Shown: positions 23,833 through 32,640, counted from the stretch's first letter. The stretch: 64,000 nt of DNA from VAYN01 sp964540905 (GCA_964540905.1 CAZIOS010000008.1:1-64000); one strand, 5' to 3'. Notes: generated from the sequence alone by a model not told the origin. Made by a program: numbers and translations.

Positions 23833-25458
23833 ATGACCCACGACTACGACTGGATCGTTGTGGGCTCTGGGTTCGGCGGCTCGGTCTCGGCGCTGCGGCT
23901 GGCCGAGAAGGGCTACAGGGTCGGGGTGCTGGAGTGCGGCCGGCGCTTCGCCGACGAGGACTTCCCGAAGTCGACCTGGGACCTGCGCCGCTACTTCTGG
24001 GCGCCGAAGCTGGGGCTGCGTGGGATCTTCCGGATGACCCCGTTCAAAGACGTCGCGGTGGTCAGCGGCTGCGGCGTCGGCGGTGGCAGCCTCGGCTACG
24101 CCAACACGCTCTACGTGCCGCCCTCGGACTTCTTCCAGGACTCGCAGTGGGCCGACCTCGACGACTGGGAGGCGACTCTTGCGCCCCACTACGCCGAAGC
24201 GCAGCGGATGCTCGGCGTCGTCGTCCACGAGGACGACGACCCCGCCGACCAGCTGCTGCGCGAGTTCGGCGAGCAGATCGGAGTCGGCGACACCTACCGC
24301 AAGACCCCGATCGGGGTCTTTCTCGGCGAGCCCGGCAAGACCGTCTCCGACCCCTACTTCGAGGGCGAGGGGCCGGAGCGAACCGGTTGCATGCACTGCG
24401 GTCGCTGCATGGTCGGCTGTCCGCACGGGGCGAAGAACACGCTGGTCAAGAACTACCTCTGGCTGGCCGAGCGCCGCGGCGCCGAGGTCTCCCCGGATCG
24501 CACCGTGACCGAGATCCGGCCGCTCGGCGCCGCCAATGGCAGCGACGGCTACGCGATCACCAGCGAGCGTTCGGGCCTGCTGCCGGGACGCGGCCGTCGC
24601 ACCATCACCGCCCGTGGTGTCGTCGTCGCCGCCGGCCCGCTCGGCACCAACAAGCTGCTGCAGCGCTGCCGCCTCGGCGGCGCCCTGCCGCGGATCTCCA
24701 ACCGGCTGGGCGAGCTGGTCCGCACCAACAGCGAGGTGATCCTCGCGGTCACCGTCCCCGAGGACTATCCCGACGACCTGACCAGGCGGGTCGCGATCAC
24801 CTCCAGCATCTACCCCGACCCCCACACCCACATCGAGACCGTCACCTACGGCAAAGACGGCGACTCGATGAACACCCTCTACACGCTGCTGGTCGGTGAC
24901 GGGACCAGGCTGACGCGGCCGCTGAAGCTGCTGGCGCAGATCCTCCGTCATCCACATAAGTTCGCCCAGGTGATGTGGCCGAAGGGCTGGTCGCGGCGGA
25001 CGATCATCGTCCTGGTGATGCAGACGCTGGACAACGCGATCGCGCTGCGGCCGAAGCTGAAACGCTCCGGCGACGTCCGCCTGCAGACCGAGCAGGACCC
25101 GGAGAAACCGAACCCGACCTTCATCCCGGTCGCCAACGAAGCCGCCGAATGGCTGGCCGAGCGCACCGGCGGGATCGCCCAGAGCGCGGTCAACGAGGCG
25201 CTGATGAACGTGCCGACGACCGCCCACATCCTCGGCGGCGCGGTGATCGGCCACGGCCCCGAGGACGGGGTCGTCGACGCCCGCCAGCGGGTCTTCGGCT
25301 ACGAGAACCTGCTGGTCTGCGACGGTGCCGCGATCCCGGCCAACGTCGGCGTCAACCCGAGCCTGACGATCACGGCTCTAGCGGAGCACGCGATGTCGCA
25401 CGTGCCGCCGGCCGCGGCCCCCGAGGGAGCCACGGCCGGGGCGAAGAGCGCCGCCTAG
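23833..25458 (+). CDS. GMC-type FAD oxidoreductase (cholesterol-oxidase-like)
   Basis: A 541-aa flavoprotein. The FAD-binding motif is VVGSGFGGSVSALRLAEKG (~10-28), followed by GCGVGGGSLGYANTLYVP and the Cys-rich CMHCGRCMVGCPHGAK typical of this cholesterol-oxidase-like branch. The C-terminal GMC motif is LVCDGAAIPANVGVNPSLTITALAEH (in pieces). It would oxidise an alcohol, possibly a sterol or other lipid; no Tat signal is seen. The end overlaps the converging sod gene by four bases. Confidence 0.87.
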   Translation: MTHDYDWIVVGSGFGGSVSALRLAEKGYRVGVLECGRRFADEDFPKSTWDLRRYFWAPKLGLRGIFRMTPFKDVAVVSGCGVGGGSLGYANTLYVPPSDFFQDSQWADLDDWEATLAPHYAEAQRMLGVVVHEDDDPADQLLREFGEQIGVGDTYRKTPIGVFLGEPGKTVSDPYFEGEGPERTGCMHCGRCMVGCPHGAKNTLVKNYLWLAERRGAEVSPDRTVTEIRPLGAANGSDGYAITSERSGLLPGRGRRTITARGVVVAAGPLGTNKLLQRCRLGGALPRISNRLGELVRTNSEVILAVTVPEDYPDDLTRRVAITSSIYPDPHTHIETVTYGKDGDSMNTLYTLLVGDGTRLTRPLKLLAQILRHPHKFAQVMWPKGWSRRTIIVLVMQTLDNAIALRPKLKRSGDVRLQTEQDPEKPNPTFIPVANEAAEWLAERTGGIAQSAVNEALMNVPTTAHILGGAVIGHGPEDGVVDARQRVFGYENLLVCDGAAIPANVGVNPSLTITALAEHAMSHVPPAAAPEGATAGAKSAA

Positions 25459-26054
25459 CTGGCGAAGCGCTCGGCGACGTAGTCCCAGTCGACGACGTTC
25501 CAGAAGGCGTCGATGTAGTCGGGCCGTTTGTTCTGGTACTTGAGGTAGTAGGCGTGCTCCCAGACGTCGCAGCCGAGCAGCGCCGTCTTGCCGTCGGAGA
25601 TCGGCGAGTCCTGGTTCGGGGTGGAGACGACGGCGAGGCCGGAGCCGTCCTTGACCAGCCAGGCCCAGCCGGAGCCGAAGCGGGCGATGCCGGCGTTCTT
25701 GAACTCCTCCTTGAAGGCGTCGAAGGAGCCGAAGGCCTCATCGATCGCCGTGGCCAGCTCACCCTGCGGCTCACCGCCGCCGTCGGGGCTCATCATCTGC
25801 CAGAAGAGCGAGTGGTTGTAGTGGCCGCCGGCGTTGTTGCGGACCGGGCCCTGCTTGTCGGCGGGCAGGCTGGCGAGGTTCTGCAGCACGTCCTCGACCT
25901 CGCGGTCCGCCCACTCCGTGCCCTCGAGGGCGCCGTTGGCTTTGTCGACGTAGGCCTGGTGGTGCTTGTCGTGGTGGACTCGCATCGTCGCCTCGTCGAT
26001 GTGCGGCTCGAGCGCGTCGTAGGCGTAGGGCAGGTCGGGAACGGAGAAAGGCAT
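25455..26054 (-). CDS. sodA: Superoxide dismutase, Mn/Fe family
   Basis: A 199-aa cytosolic enzyme dismutating superoxide. Metal ligands are in MRVHHDKHHQAYV (His), GGHYNHSLFW (His) and DVWEHAYYLKY (Asp, His), all present. A Gln in the STPNQDSP segment lies where Mn-type enzymes carry it, so Mn is more likely than Fe. I chose the ATG at 26054 (MPFSVPDLPYAYDALEPHID), the family N-terminus. Confidence 0.94.
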   Translation of the reverse strand: MPFSVPDLPYAYDALEPHIDEATMRVHHDKHHQAYVDKANGALEGTEWADREVEDVLQNLASLPADKQGPVRNNAGGHYNHSLFWQMMSPDGGGEPQGELATAIDEAFGSFDAFKEEFKNAGIARFGSGWAWLVKDGSGLAVVSTPNQDSPISDGKTALLGCDVWEHAYYLKYQNKRPDYIDAFWNVVDWDYVAERFAS

Positions 26055-26095
26055 GAGGACTCCTCTGGTGGTGAGTTCGAAGGTGAGCAAGGAGC

Positions 26096-27220
26096 CTAGC
26101 CTTCCTCGGGTTCCGCTTCTTCCAGGCCGCCTTCATCGCCGAAGAAGGCGCGCGGCACCGTGTCGGGGTCGCCGCCGGTCCAGGCGTTGAACCGGTACCA
26201 GGCGGGCTTCGCTTCGCGGCTCTTGGTCAGCAGGCCGGCGCTCTGGCAGAAGCTGCAGGTGCCGCCTTCGTCGGACCAGGTGAACCACCAGGCACCGGCG
26301 ATGCGCCAGCGCAGCCGGTCGGCGGAGAGGATCGAGAAGGCGCGCGAAAGCTGTTCGGCCTGGCCCCAGAGGCCGCGCTGCCAGCGGGTCGGGCCGCTGG
26401 CCGATCCCCAGCCGAGCTCGGTGACGTAGAGCGGCGTTTCGCCGTCGTGGTGGACGCGCATGATCCGCCGCAGGTTGGCCAGCTGCGCCGCCATCGCCTG
26501 GGCGCGGGCGACGTAGGGGTGCAGGGCGACGCCGTCGAAGTAGGGCTTGACGTCTCTTGCCCGGTAGACGCGGCTGAGGAAGTCGCCCGAGCCGACGTTG
26601 GGGGGGATCTGCAGCGGCCGCCCGAAGAGACCGCCGAGCAGCACCTTGCTGCCGGGGTCGGCGGCGTGCAGGAGGCGGCCGGAGATCCGGATCAGGTCGG
26701 CGAAGCCGACCGGGTCGGGACGGCCGTCGAAGCTGACGATGTTCTCCTCGTTCCAGATCTCCCAGGTGCGGATCGGCAGGTAGGGCAGGGCGCCGTGTTC
26801 GCGCCAGAATTCGCCGCCGGGCCCGTAGCGGCGCTCGGCCGCGCGCAGGAAGGTCGACCAGCCCCAGCGCTGGTACGCGCTCCTGACCGGCAGGTCGATC
26901 GTTTTCGGCGCCGCCCATTCGGGCGAGGCGGCGACGAACGGCATGATCCGGATTTCCGCTTCGGCGGCGAGTTCGACTTCGTGGTCGAAGCCGCTCCAGT
27001 CCGGTTCGGCGATATCCGGTGGCTGGCTCTGGATCACGGCCCATGACATCGGCAGTCGCACGCTGTCGACGCCGGATTCGTGCATCAGCTGGTAATCGGC
27101 CCTGGTCGTCTGCCCCTGTGGAGAAACGCCGATGAATCCCGGCGGCAGGTAGGCCGATGCCGCCGCCGGGCACAGCAGGCCCAGCGCCAGCACGAGTGAG
27201 AGGGGGATCTTGCGGATCAT
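26096..27220 (-). CDS. Secreted glycoside hydrolase, clan A TIM barrel
   Basis: A 374-aa protein with a signal peptide (IPLSLVLALGLLCPAAASA) and an (alpha/beta)8 barrel. The acid/base Glu is probably in TWEIWNEEN (~155) and the nucleophile Glu in PLYVTELGWG (~265), the spacing expected for GH5/GH39-like enzymes. The substrate cannot be told. The ATG at 27220 has AAGG upstream. The proteins of this type are frequent among secreted enzymes of soil actinobacteria. Confidence 0.82.
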   Translation of the reverse strand: MIRKIPLSLVLALGLLCPAAASAYLPPGFIGVSPQGQTTRADYQLMHESGVDSVRLPMSWAVIQSQPPDIAEPDWSGFDHEVELAAEAEIRIMPFVAASPEWAAPKTIDLPVRSAYQRWGWSTFLRAAERRYGPGGEFWREHGALPYLPIRTWEIWNEENIVSFDGRPDPVGFADLIRISGRLLHAADPGSKVLLGGLFGRPLQIPPNVGSGDFLSRVYRARDVKPYFDGVALHPYVARAQAMAAQLANLRRIMRVHHDGETPLYVTELGWGSASGPTRWQRGLWGQAEQLSRAFSILSADRLRWRIAGAWWFTWSDEGGTCSFCQSAGLLTKSREAKPAWYRFNAWTGGDPDTVPRAFFGDEGGLEEAEPEEG

Positions 27221-27312
27221 TGCCTTGGGAACCGGTGCCAGGCGCAAAGTCGCGGCCTTCCCGTGGAGGCCGCAGCGCGCCTGCGCCCAGCTTCAGAGAT
27301 AATCGCCGTTCT

Positions 27313-27386
27313 CGGGGCGTGGCGCAGCCTGGTAGCGCGCACCGTTCGGGTCGGTGAGGTCCCCGGTTCAAATCCGGGCGCCCCGA
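27313..27386 (+). tRNA. proM: tRNA-Pro (anticodon CGG)
   Basis: The acceptor stem CGGGGCG pairs with CGCCCCG (27379-27385), with A as discriminator. The D stem is GCGC/GCGC. The anticodon stem CACCG/CGGTG closes the loop TTCGGGT with anticodon CGG (codon CCG). The T stem CCCGG/CCGGG closes TTCAAAT. The C1-G72 pair is usual for bacterial tRNA-Pro. CCA is not encoded. CCG is a common codon in this GC-rich genome. The symbol is the actinobacterial habit and is tentative. Confidence 0.95.
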
Positions 27387-27537
27387 TTGAGCTGAGATCC
27401 GCGACTCGGATCGAGGCTGACTCAGTCCGAGTCGCCAGGCGGTCAGGCCAGCTGCGAGCAGCCCTCGCCGCCTTCCCAGGATCACCGGATTCGCCGCCTG
27501 CGGGTTTGGGTAAATGTCGCCGGGACCGCCGCTTGGC

Positions 27538-27802
27538 GTTACCTCCGCCGCAATCACCTCGGCCCGATCGCGATCTTCCTTGCCCTGTTCCGGGAAAGCC
27601 ACGCGAACGGATATCACGCCGAAGGAAGCGGGTCGTTCACGGAAGGAACGCTGAGCTCTCTGTCCACCAACGACGCCGACTCCGGCCCCTACGAGATCGG
27701 CGGGATCACGAGCGTGGCGGCGGGACGCAGCTGGAAGGCAGCTTCTACGACTTCGCCGGCGCCGCCGGCTGCCAGTTCGCGACCAGCGCGATCGCCGGCT
27801 GA
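27538..27802 (+). pseudogene. Probable remnant of a secreted-protein gene
   Basis: Downstream of tRNA-Pro, in a 436-base stretch without an intact gene, one frame reads RRNHLGPIAIFLALF and SFTEGTLSSLS, then SGPYEIGGITSVAAG. A shifted frame continues TQLEGSFYDFAGAAGCQFATSAIAG and stops at 27802. The first part resembles N-termini of exported proteins common in this group. A frameshift and missing start suggest decay; the assignment is weak. I see nothing else in 27387-27822. Confidence 0.3.
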
Positions 27803-27822
27803 CCTCCCCGTTGCGGCGGCCG

Positions 27823-28581
27823 TCAGCCCTGCGTTTCGCGAATCGCCGCTTCGACTTCGGCCAGGTCGGGGCCGTCCTGCAGCGTCCTGGTGCCACCGGG
27901 GCCGCTGACGATCATCGCCCCTTCGGTGCGGATGCCGAGCCGGGTGCCGAGTTCTTCGTAGCTGTTGAGCTGTTTCGAGATCGGCCCGTCGCTGCCGCCG
28001 TTCTTTTCCAGGAATTCCTTCCATTCCGGGAAGTTGAGTTCCTCGATGCCGCCGGCGACCGATTCGAGGAAGTCGTGCTCGAGGCCGAAGCGCTTCGCCG
28101 ATTCCTGGTCGAGGCCGAAGCGCTTCGCTTCTTCCTGGTTGCGGAAGAAGAGGTAGATGTACTGCCAGCCGTAGCCCTGCGCGGCCGCCGCCTCGGCCCC
28201 GTAGAAGCCGAGCTCCTGCGGGCTTTCGCTGACCGAGTAGTGGCGGTAGAGGAACTTGACTTCGGCTTCGCGGCCATAGGTTTCGGTCAGCTTCGGGATC
28301 GTGCTGAGAAAGGCTTCGCGGCAGCTCGAGCACTGCAGGTCGTTGAAGACCTGGATCGTCACGGGCGCGTCGGAGGAGCCGAGGCGGTCGCCTTCCTGGG
28401 GCACGCCGCCGAAGATTTCCTGCGCTTCGGCGATGCCGGCGATGTGGACGACATTGTGGGTTGCCTTCTGGGTGGAGATGTTGACGATCGCGTAGCCGAG
28501 CCCGAACAGGCCCAGGCCGAGGACCAGGATCACCCAGAGCCGCCCGCGGCGCGGCATCGCTTTGACGGCGACTTCGGACAT
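27823..28581 (-). CDS. Membrane-anchored DsbA-like thioredoxin-fold protein
   Basis: A 252-aa protein with one TM helix (LWVILVLGLGLFGLGYAIV, ~15-33) and a thioredoxin-4 (DsbA-type) fold: PVTIQVFNDLQCSSCREAF with the CSSC active site (~89-92), YRHYSVSESPQELG, and a helical insert. Probably a thiol oxidase or isomerase for exported proteins. Positions 28081-28140 are a tandem 30-bp duplication encoding a repeated AKRFGL(D/E) segment. I chose the ATG at 28581. Confidence 0.85.
   Translation of the reverse strand: MSEVAVKAMPRRGRLWVILVLGLGLFGLGYAIVNISTQKATHNVVHIAGIAEAQEIFGGVPQEGDRLGSSDAPVTIQVFNDLQCSSCREAFLSTIPKLTETYGREAEVKFLYRHYSVSESPQELGFYGAEAAAAQGYGWQYIYLFFRNQEEAKRFGLDQESAKRFGLEHDFLESVAGGIEELNFPEWKEFLEKNGGSDGPISKQLNSYEELGTRLGIRTEGAMIVSGPGGTRTLQDGPDLAEVEAAIRETQG
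28081..28140 (-). repeat. Tandem 30-bp duplication inside the DsbA-like gene
   Basis: 28081-28110 and 28111-28140 begin with the same 18 bases (gaggccgaagcgcttcgc), differ over the next few, and share a TTCCTGGT end. On the coding strand this gives EEAKRFGLDQESAKRFGLEHD. It is in frame and probably lengthens one helix of the inserted helical domain. Confidence 0.8.
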
Positions 28582-28639
28582 CGACCTCCCATTATCCCGG
28601 CGGGCCCTTAAAGGAAGCCGCAACGTGCGGCTGTGGCGA

Positions 28640-28668
28640 TTGACACGCCCACCTTCAGCGATAAATAT
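28640..28668 (+). promoter_or_regulatory. Strong sigma-70-type promoter
   Basis: TTGACA (28640-28645) is followed after 16-17 bases by TAAATAT (28662-28668), close to consensus and conspicuous in this GC-rich DNA. A ~36-base leader with GGGAGGG leads to the small HTH-like gene at 28705. Confidence 0.65.
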
Positions 28669-28704
28669 GGACCTACCCAATTTCAACTACACGGGAGGGT
28701 CTGT

Positions 28705-28890
28705 ATGGCCAATCACCTGACGCCCAGCGAGCTCGCCGACCAGCTGCACATGAAGCGGCAGGAGGTGATCGGCAAGTGCGTTGAGATGGGCGTCCCGATC
28801 TTCCACGGGCGCATCGATCGCAGCCTCTTCGAGAGTTCCCTGCGCCAGCTGGCGCGAGGGCCCGGCTCGCGTCGAGTCGCGGCGAATTAA
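28705..28890 (+). CDS. 61-aa helix-turn-helix/IF2-N-like protein
   Basis: The segment LTPSELADQLHMKRQEVIGKCVEMGVPI has the pattern of the small IF2 N-terminal domain and of excisionase-type HTH domains; HGRIDRSLF follows. The C-terminus is basic. It may bind nucleic acid. The ATG has GGGAGGG upstream and a near-consensus promoter, implying high expression. The acyl-CoA synthetase gene starts 22 bases later. Function is unknown. Confidence 0.6.
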   Translation: MANHLTPSELADQLHMKRQEVIGKCVEMGVPIFHGRIDRSLFESSLRQLARGPGSRRVAAN

Positions 28891-28912
28891 CGCTCAACTA
28901 GACTTCCCCGCG

Positions 28913-30694
28913 ATGGGGCGGGGCACCAACTCGAAGACGCTTGCCGATCTGCTGCCAGCCTCGGCGCAGACCTACGGCGACGCGCCCGCCGTCCGCTACA
29001 AGGACGGCGCGACCTGGGTCAGCCGCAGCTTCAACGAGGTGGCCGAGATCGTGCGGCCGCTGGCCCTGGGGCTGGCCGAGCTGGGCGTCGCCAAGGGCGA
29101 TCGCGTCTCGATTCTCGGCAACACCCGCCCGGAGTGGACCTACTTCGACTACGCGGCGCTCTCGATCGGCGCCACCGTCGTCCCGATCTACCAGACCAAC
29201 TCGCCGGAGGAGTGCCGCTACGTGCTCGAGAACTCCGACGCCAAGGTCGTCGTCGTCGAGGACGACGAGCAGCTGCAGAAGATCCGCGAGATCCGCGCCC
29301 AGCTGCCGCGGCTCGAGCAGGTGGTCCGGATGACCGGCTCCAGCGACGACGCGATCTCCTTCGAGCAGCTCAGCGCCAAGGGCACCGCGGTCGACCCCTC
29401 GCGCTGGCAGGCGCTCTACTCGGCGGTGAGCAGCGAGGACATCTGCACCTTCATCTACACCTCCGGCACCACCGGCCCGCCGAAGGGCTGCGTGATCAGC
29501 CACGGCAACTACCGGGCGATGCTCGACATGGTCAACGAGACCAGTGTCATCGAGGGCGAAGACGTCACCTACCTCTACCTGCCGCTGGCTCACTCCTTCG
29601 CCCTGCTGATCCAGTTCGGCAGCTTCGACCTCGGCGCCACGATCGCCTACTGGGAGCGCGACCCACTGAAGATCATGCCCAACCTGGCCGAACTGAGCCC
29701 GACCTACTTCCCCTCGGTGCCGCGGATCTTCGAGAAGATCTACACCGCCGCCAACAGCGGCATGGAAAAAGAGGGGGGCCTGAAGAAGGCGATCTTCGAC
29801 TGGTCGATCCGGACCGGCGCGAAGATGCGGGCGGCGGAGCGCAACGGCCGCAAACCCGGTTTCCTGCTCAGCCGCGAGTACGCCTTCGCCGACAAGCAGG
29901 TGCTGTCGAAGATCCGCAACCTCTTCGGCGGCAAGCTGCGGCTGGCGGTCTCCGGCGCCGCTCCGATCAACCCCGAGATCCTGCGCTTCTTCGACGCCGC
30001 CGGCGTGCTCGTGCTCGAGGGCTGGGGGATGACCGAGACCTCGACCGCGGCGACGATCTCGACCCCGGACGACTTCAAGGTCGGGACGATCGGCAAACCC
30101 TTCCCCGGCTGCGAGATCAAGATCGCCGACGACGGCGAGATCCTGGTCAAGGGGCCCAACGTCTTCCAGGGCTACCACAAGAACGAGGAGGCGACGAGGG
30201 AGACGATCGTCGACGGCTGGCTGCACACCGGCGACATCGGCGAGATCGACGCCGAGGGCTTCATCAAGATCACCGGCCGCAAAAAGGACATCATCATCAC
30301 TGCCGGCGGCAAGAACATCACCCCGGCCAACCTCGAGGCCGACATCAAGCAGCACCCGCTGGTCTCCCAGTGCGTCGTGGTCGGCGACCGCAAGCCCTAC
30401 CTGGTCGCCCTGGTCACCCTCGACCCCGAAGACGCCGTCGCCTACGCGAAGGAGCACGGCCTCGCCGAGGACCCGGCCGAGCTCGCCGCCAACCCCGAGA
30501 TCAAGGCCTCGATCGAAGCCCACGTCGAGGAGATCAACAAGAACTACGCCCGGGTCGAGCAGGTGAAGAAGATCGCGATCCTGCCGCACGACCTCTCGCA
30601 GGAAACGGGCGAGCTGACGCCGACGCTGAAGGTGAAGCGGGCGGTCGTCACCGCCAAGCACGATCAGGCGATCGAGCAGCTGTACGCGGCCTGA
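28913..30694 (+). CDS. Long-chain acyl-CoA synthetase (AMP-binding)
   Basis: A 593-aa ligase that activates fatty acids to acyl-CoA with ATP. The P-loop-like motif is TFIYTSGTTGPPKGCVISH (~181-199), followed by the A-motif region LEGWGMTETSTAATIS and the GWLHTGDIGEIDAEGF and GRKKDIIITAGGKNITP motifs. The C-terminal Lys (TPTLKVKR) is present. It is close to FadD15-type enzymes of actinobacteria. The ATG at 28913 follows the small HTH gene closely, so they may be cotranscribed. Confidence 0.92.
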   Translation: MGRGTNSKTLADLLPASAQTYGDAPAVRYKDGATWVSRSFNEVAEIVRPLALGLAELGVAKGDRVSILGNTRPEWTYFDYAALSIGATVVPIYQTNSPEECRYVLENSDAKVVVVEDDEQLQKIREIRAQLPRLEQVVRMTGSSDDAISFEQLSAKGTAVDPSRWQALYSAVSSEDICTFIYTSGTTGPPKGCVISHGNYRAMLDMVNETSVIEGEDVTYLYLPLAHSFALLIQFGSFDLGATIAYWERDPLKIMPNLAELSPTYFPSVPRIFEKIYTAANSGMEKEGGLKKAIFDWSIRTGAKMRAAERNGRKPGFLLSREYAFADKQVLSKIRNLFGGKLRLAVSGAAPINPEILRFFDAAGVLVLEGWGMTETSTAATISTPDDFKVGTIGKPFPGCEIKIADDGEILVKGPNVFQGYHKNEEATRETIVDGWLHTGDIGEIDAEGFIKITGRKKDIIITAGGKNITPANLEADIKQHPLVSQCVVVGDRKPYLVALVTLDPEDAVAYAKEHGLAEDPAELAANPEIKASIEAHVEEINKNYARVEQVKKIAILPHDLSQETGELTPTLKVKRAVVTAKHDQAIEQLYAA

Positions 30695-30714
30695 GCGGGT
30701 CGCCTCGGGACGAA

Positions 30715-31359
30715 TCAGGCGGCGTAGTCGGGGTCACCCGGCAGCACGACCCGGTGCCCGTCGCCGTCGGCGAGCACCCGCGGCAGGATCGCCTCGACCG
30801 TGCGGCTGCGGTGGGTGGCCAGGGCCTCGTCGGCGGTGCGGAAGGGCAGCAGCGATTCGAGCTGCTTCAGGGTCGGGAAGGCGAGCACGAGCTCACCCGC
30901 GGCCTGGGCTTCCAGCGCCGCCGACGGCTGGAACCAGGCGGCCTCGGTGGTCTCGACCCCATCGGGCCGGGGCGGTGTGTGAGCCGGGGCCAGGGCGAGG
31001 AAGAACCAGGCGTCGAAGCGGGTCGCGATCACCTCCGGCGTGATCCAGCGGGAGAACAGCACCAGCTCCTCGCCCGCCGGCAGCTCGATCCCGGCCTCCT
31101 CGCCGAGCTCGCGCAGGGCGCAGGCGCGGTGGCCGGCCTCGCCCTCGCCGTCGGTCGCATCGACGGCGCCGCCCGGGAAGACCCAGACCTTGGGCATGAA
31201 CTTGGCCTCGGCGCTGCGCTTCAGCAGCAGCACCTCCAGCGCCCGCTGCGAGTGCTTGCCCCCGCGCCGCAGCAGCACCACCGACGCCGCCGGCCGCGGC
31301 TCCGCCGGGGTGCCGAAGTTCGGCGCCTCGGCCGGTCCATGCTCGCGTTCCTCCCCCAC
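30715..31359 (-). CDS. Nudix hydrolase
   Basis: A 214-aa Nudix protein; these hydrolyse nucleoside diphosphates linked to other groups, including CoA. The Nudix box is visible as GGAVDAT...RACALRELGEEAGIEL (~62-90), with RELGEEAG intact. The flanking KVWVFPGGAVD is typical of NUDT7/19-like CoA pyrophosphatases, which would fit the neighbouring acyl-CoA gene. The start is a GTG six bases from the assembly gap, so a longer N-terminus cannot be excluded. Confidence 0.82.
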   Translation of the reverse strand: MGEEREHGPAEAPNFGTPAEPRPAASVVLLRRGGKHSQRALEVLLLKRSAEAKFMPKVWVFPGGAVDATDGEGEAGHRACALRELGEEAGIELPAGEELVLFSRWITPEVIATRFDAWFFLALAPAHTPPRPDGVETTEAAWFQPSAALEAQAAGELVLAFPTLKQLESLLPFRTADEALATHRSRTVEAILPRVLADGDGHRVVLPGDPDYAA

Positions 31360-31365
31360 ACGCCC

Positions 31366-31465
31366 NNNNNNNNNNNNNNNNNNNNNNNNNNNNNNNNNNN
31401 NNNNNNNNNNNNNNNNNNNNNNNNNNNNNNNNNNNNNNNNNNNNNNNNNNNNNNNNNNNNNNNNN
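31366..31465. other. Assembly gap (100 N)
   Basis: Exactly 100 N, the usual placeholder for a gap of unknown size. The sequence ACACGCCC occurs both at the left edge (31358-31365) and at the right edge (31466-31473), suggesting that the two contigs may overlap by eight bases. Confidence 0.99.
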
Positions 31466-31473
31466 ACACGCCC

Positions 31474-32640
31474 TCAGCCGAGGGCGCGCTCGCGGCGGCG
31501 CCGCAGCCAGGAGCGGCGGGCGAGCCAGGCGAGCCAGGCGAGCAGCGCCAGTGGCCCAAGTACGGCGAGGGCGACGAGGGCGACGCCGGCGGCGATGCCG
31601 AGGATGTGGCCGGCATCGCCGAGCGCGGCGCCTGGACCCCAGGCGCCGCCCTGGGACCCGGCGCGGTCCCGGGTTTCGATCAGCACCTGGACCTTGGAGA
31701 GGTTGGTGCGGCGCTGCAGCGCCGAGAGGCGTGAGCGCAGCGCGGCGGCATGGTTGTGCTCTGCCCGCAGCTCGACTTCGGCCGCGGCTCGCTCGGCGTC
31801 GGTATCGGCCGCGGCCAGCTGGCTGAGCAGGCCTTCGACCTTGGCCCGCGAGTCCCGCAGCCGTTCGCCGAGGCCGACGGTGGGCGCGGTGACGTCGGCG
31901 GTTGCCTGGTGGCGGGAGCGAACTTCGTCGATGCTCGAGAGCGCGTCGAGCGCGTCGCCGACCTTGGCGGCCGGGATCAGCAGGCTGAATCTGGCGGCGA
32001 TTTCGGCGTTGTCGCTTTCGCGGATAGAGGAGCTGAGGACGATGCCGTCGTGGGCGTGGACGACTGCGAAAACCCGCCGGGCGTCGTCGCTCACGTCGTC
32101 GGGCGCGGCACCAAGGGTGAGCTCGGCGGAGCGTTCGACGTCGCGGTGTCTGGCGGGGAAGGCGAAGGGGCCGGTGTGTGCGCGGGCCCGGCCGTTGGCG
32201 AGGAACGGTTCGGCGGGAGATTCGGCGGGAGGTGATTCGGCTGCAGCTTCTGCGCTGGTCCCGACGGCGGCTTCTGATGCCTTCGCTGCGTGTCTCGGCG
32301 CCTTGACGACGCCTGGGGCGCTTTCGAATTGCACCGAACCGTGGGTAGGCCGCAGCCGGTGCGTGGAGGGCGAGGACCCCGGTTCGCTCGCGGCGACGAC
32401 CACGGTGACGGCCGCGATCGCCGCCAGGGCGACACCGCCGGCCGGCAGCACCAGACGTCGTGGCTGCGCGGTCCGCAGCTTTGCGGCCCAGCGGCTCAAC
32501 GGCGTCGCAGCGGACTTAACCGGTGACGGAAACTCCGCGTCGACACGCGCGTCGAGCTCGGCGGCGAAGGCCGCTCGCGGCGCCGGGCGCAGCGAGCGCA
32601 GGGCTATGGCGAGCTCGTCGTTATCCCTAAATGGCTCCAT
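31474..32640 (-). CDS. DUF4349 membrane protein, putative anti-sigma partner
   Basis: A 388-aa protein. The N-terminal ~60 residues (acidic helix LAIALRSLRPAPRAAFAAELDARVD) resemble regulators paired with ECF sigma factors. A TM helix follows (LVLPAGGVALAAIAAVTVVVAA, ~66-87), then an extracytoplasmic DUF4349 domain with a long coiled coil (~250-340), and a second TM pair near the C-terminus (HILGIAAGVALVALAVLGPL). Its start overlaps the sigma-factor gene by 14 bases. It probably holds the sigma factor until an envelope signal arrives; this is inference from context. Confidence 0.82.
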   Translation of the reverse strand: MEPFRDNDELAIALRSLRPAPRAAFAAELDARVDAEFPSPVKSAATPLSRWAAKLRTAQPRRLVLPAGGVALAAIAAVTVVVAASEPGSSPSTHRLRPTHGSVQFESAPGVVKAPRHAAKASEAAVGTSAEAAAESPPAESPAEPFLANGRARAHTGPFAFPARHRDVERSAELTLGAAPDDVSDDARRVFAVVHAHDGIVLSSSIRESDNAEIAARFSLLIPAAKVGDALDALSSIDEVRSRHQATADVTAPTVGLGERLRDSRAKVEGLLSQLAAADTDAERAAAEVELRAEHNHAAALRSRLSALQRRTNLSKVQVLIETRDRAGSQGGAWGPGAALGDAGHILGIAAGVALVALAVLGPLALLAWLAWLARRSWLRRRRERALG

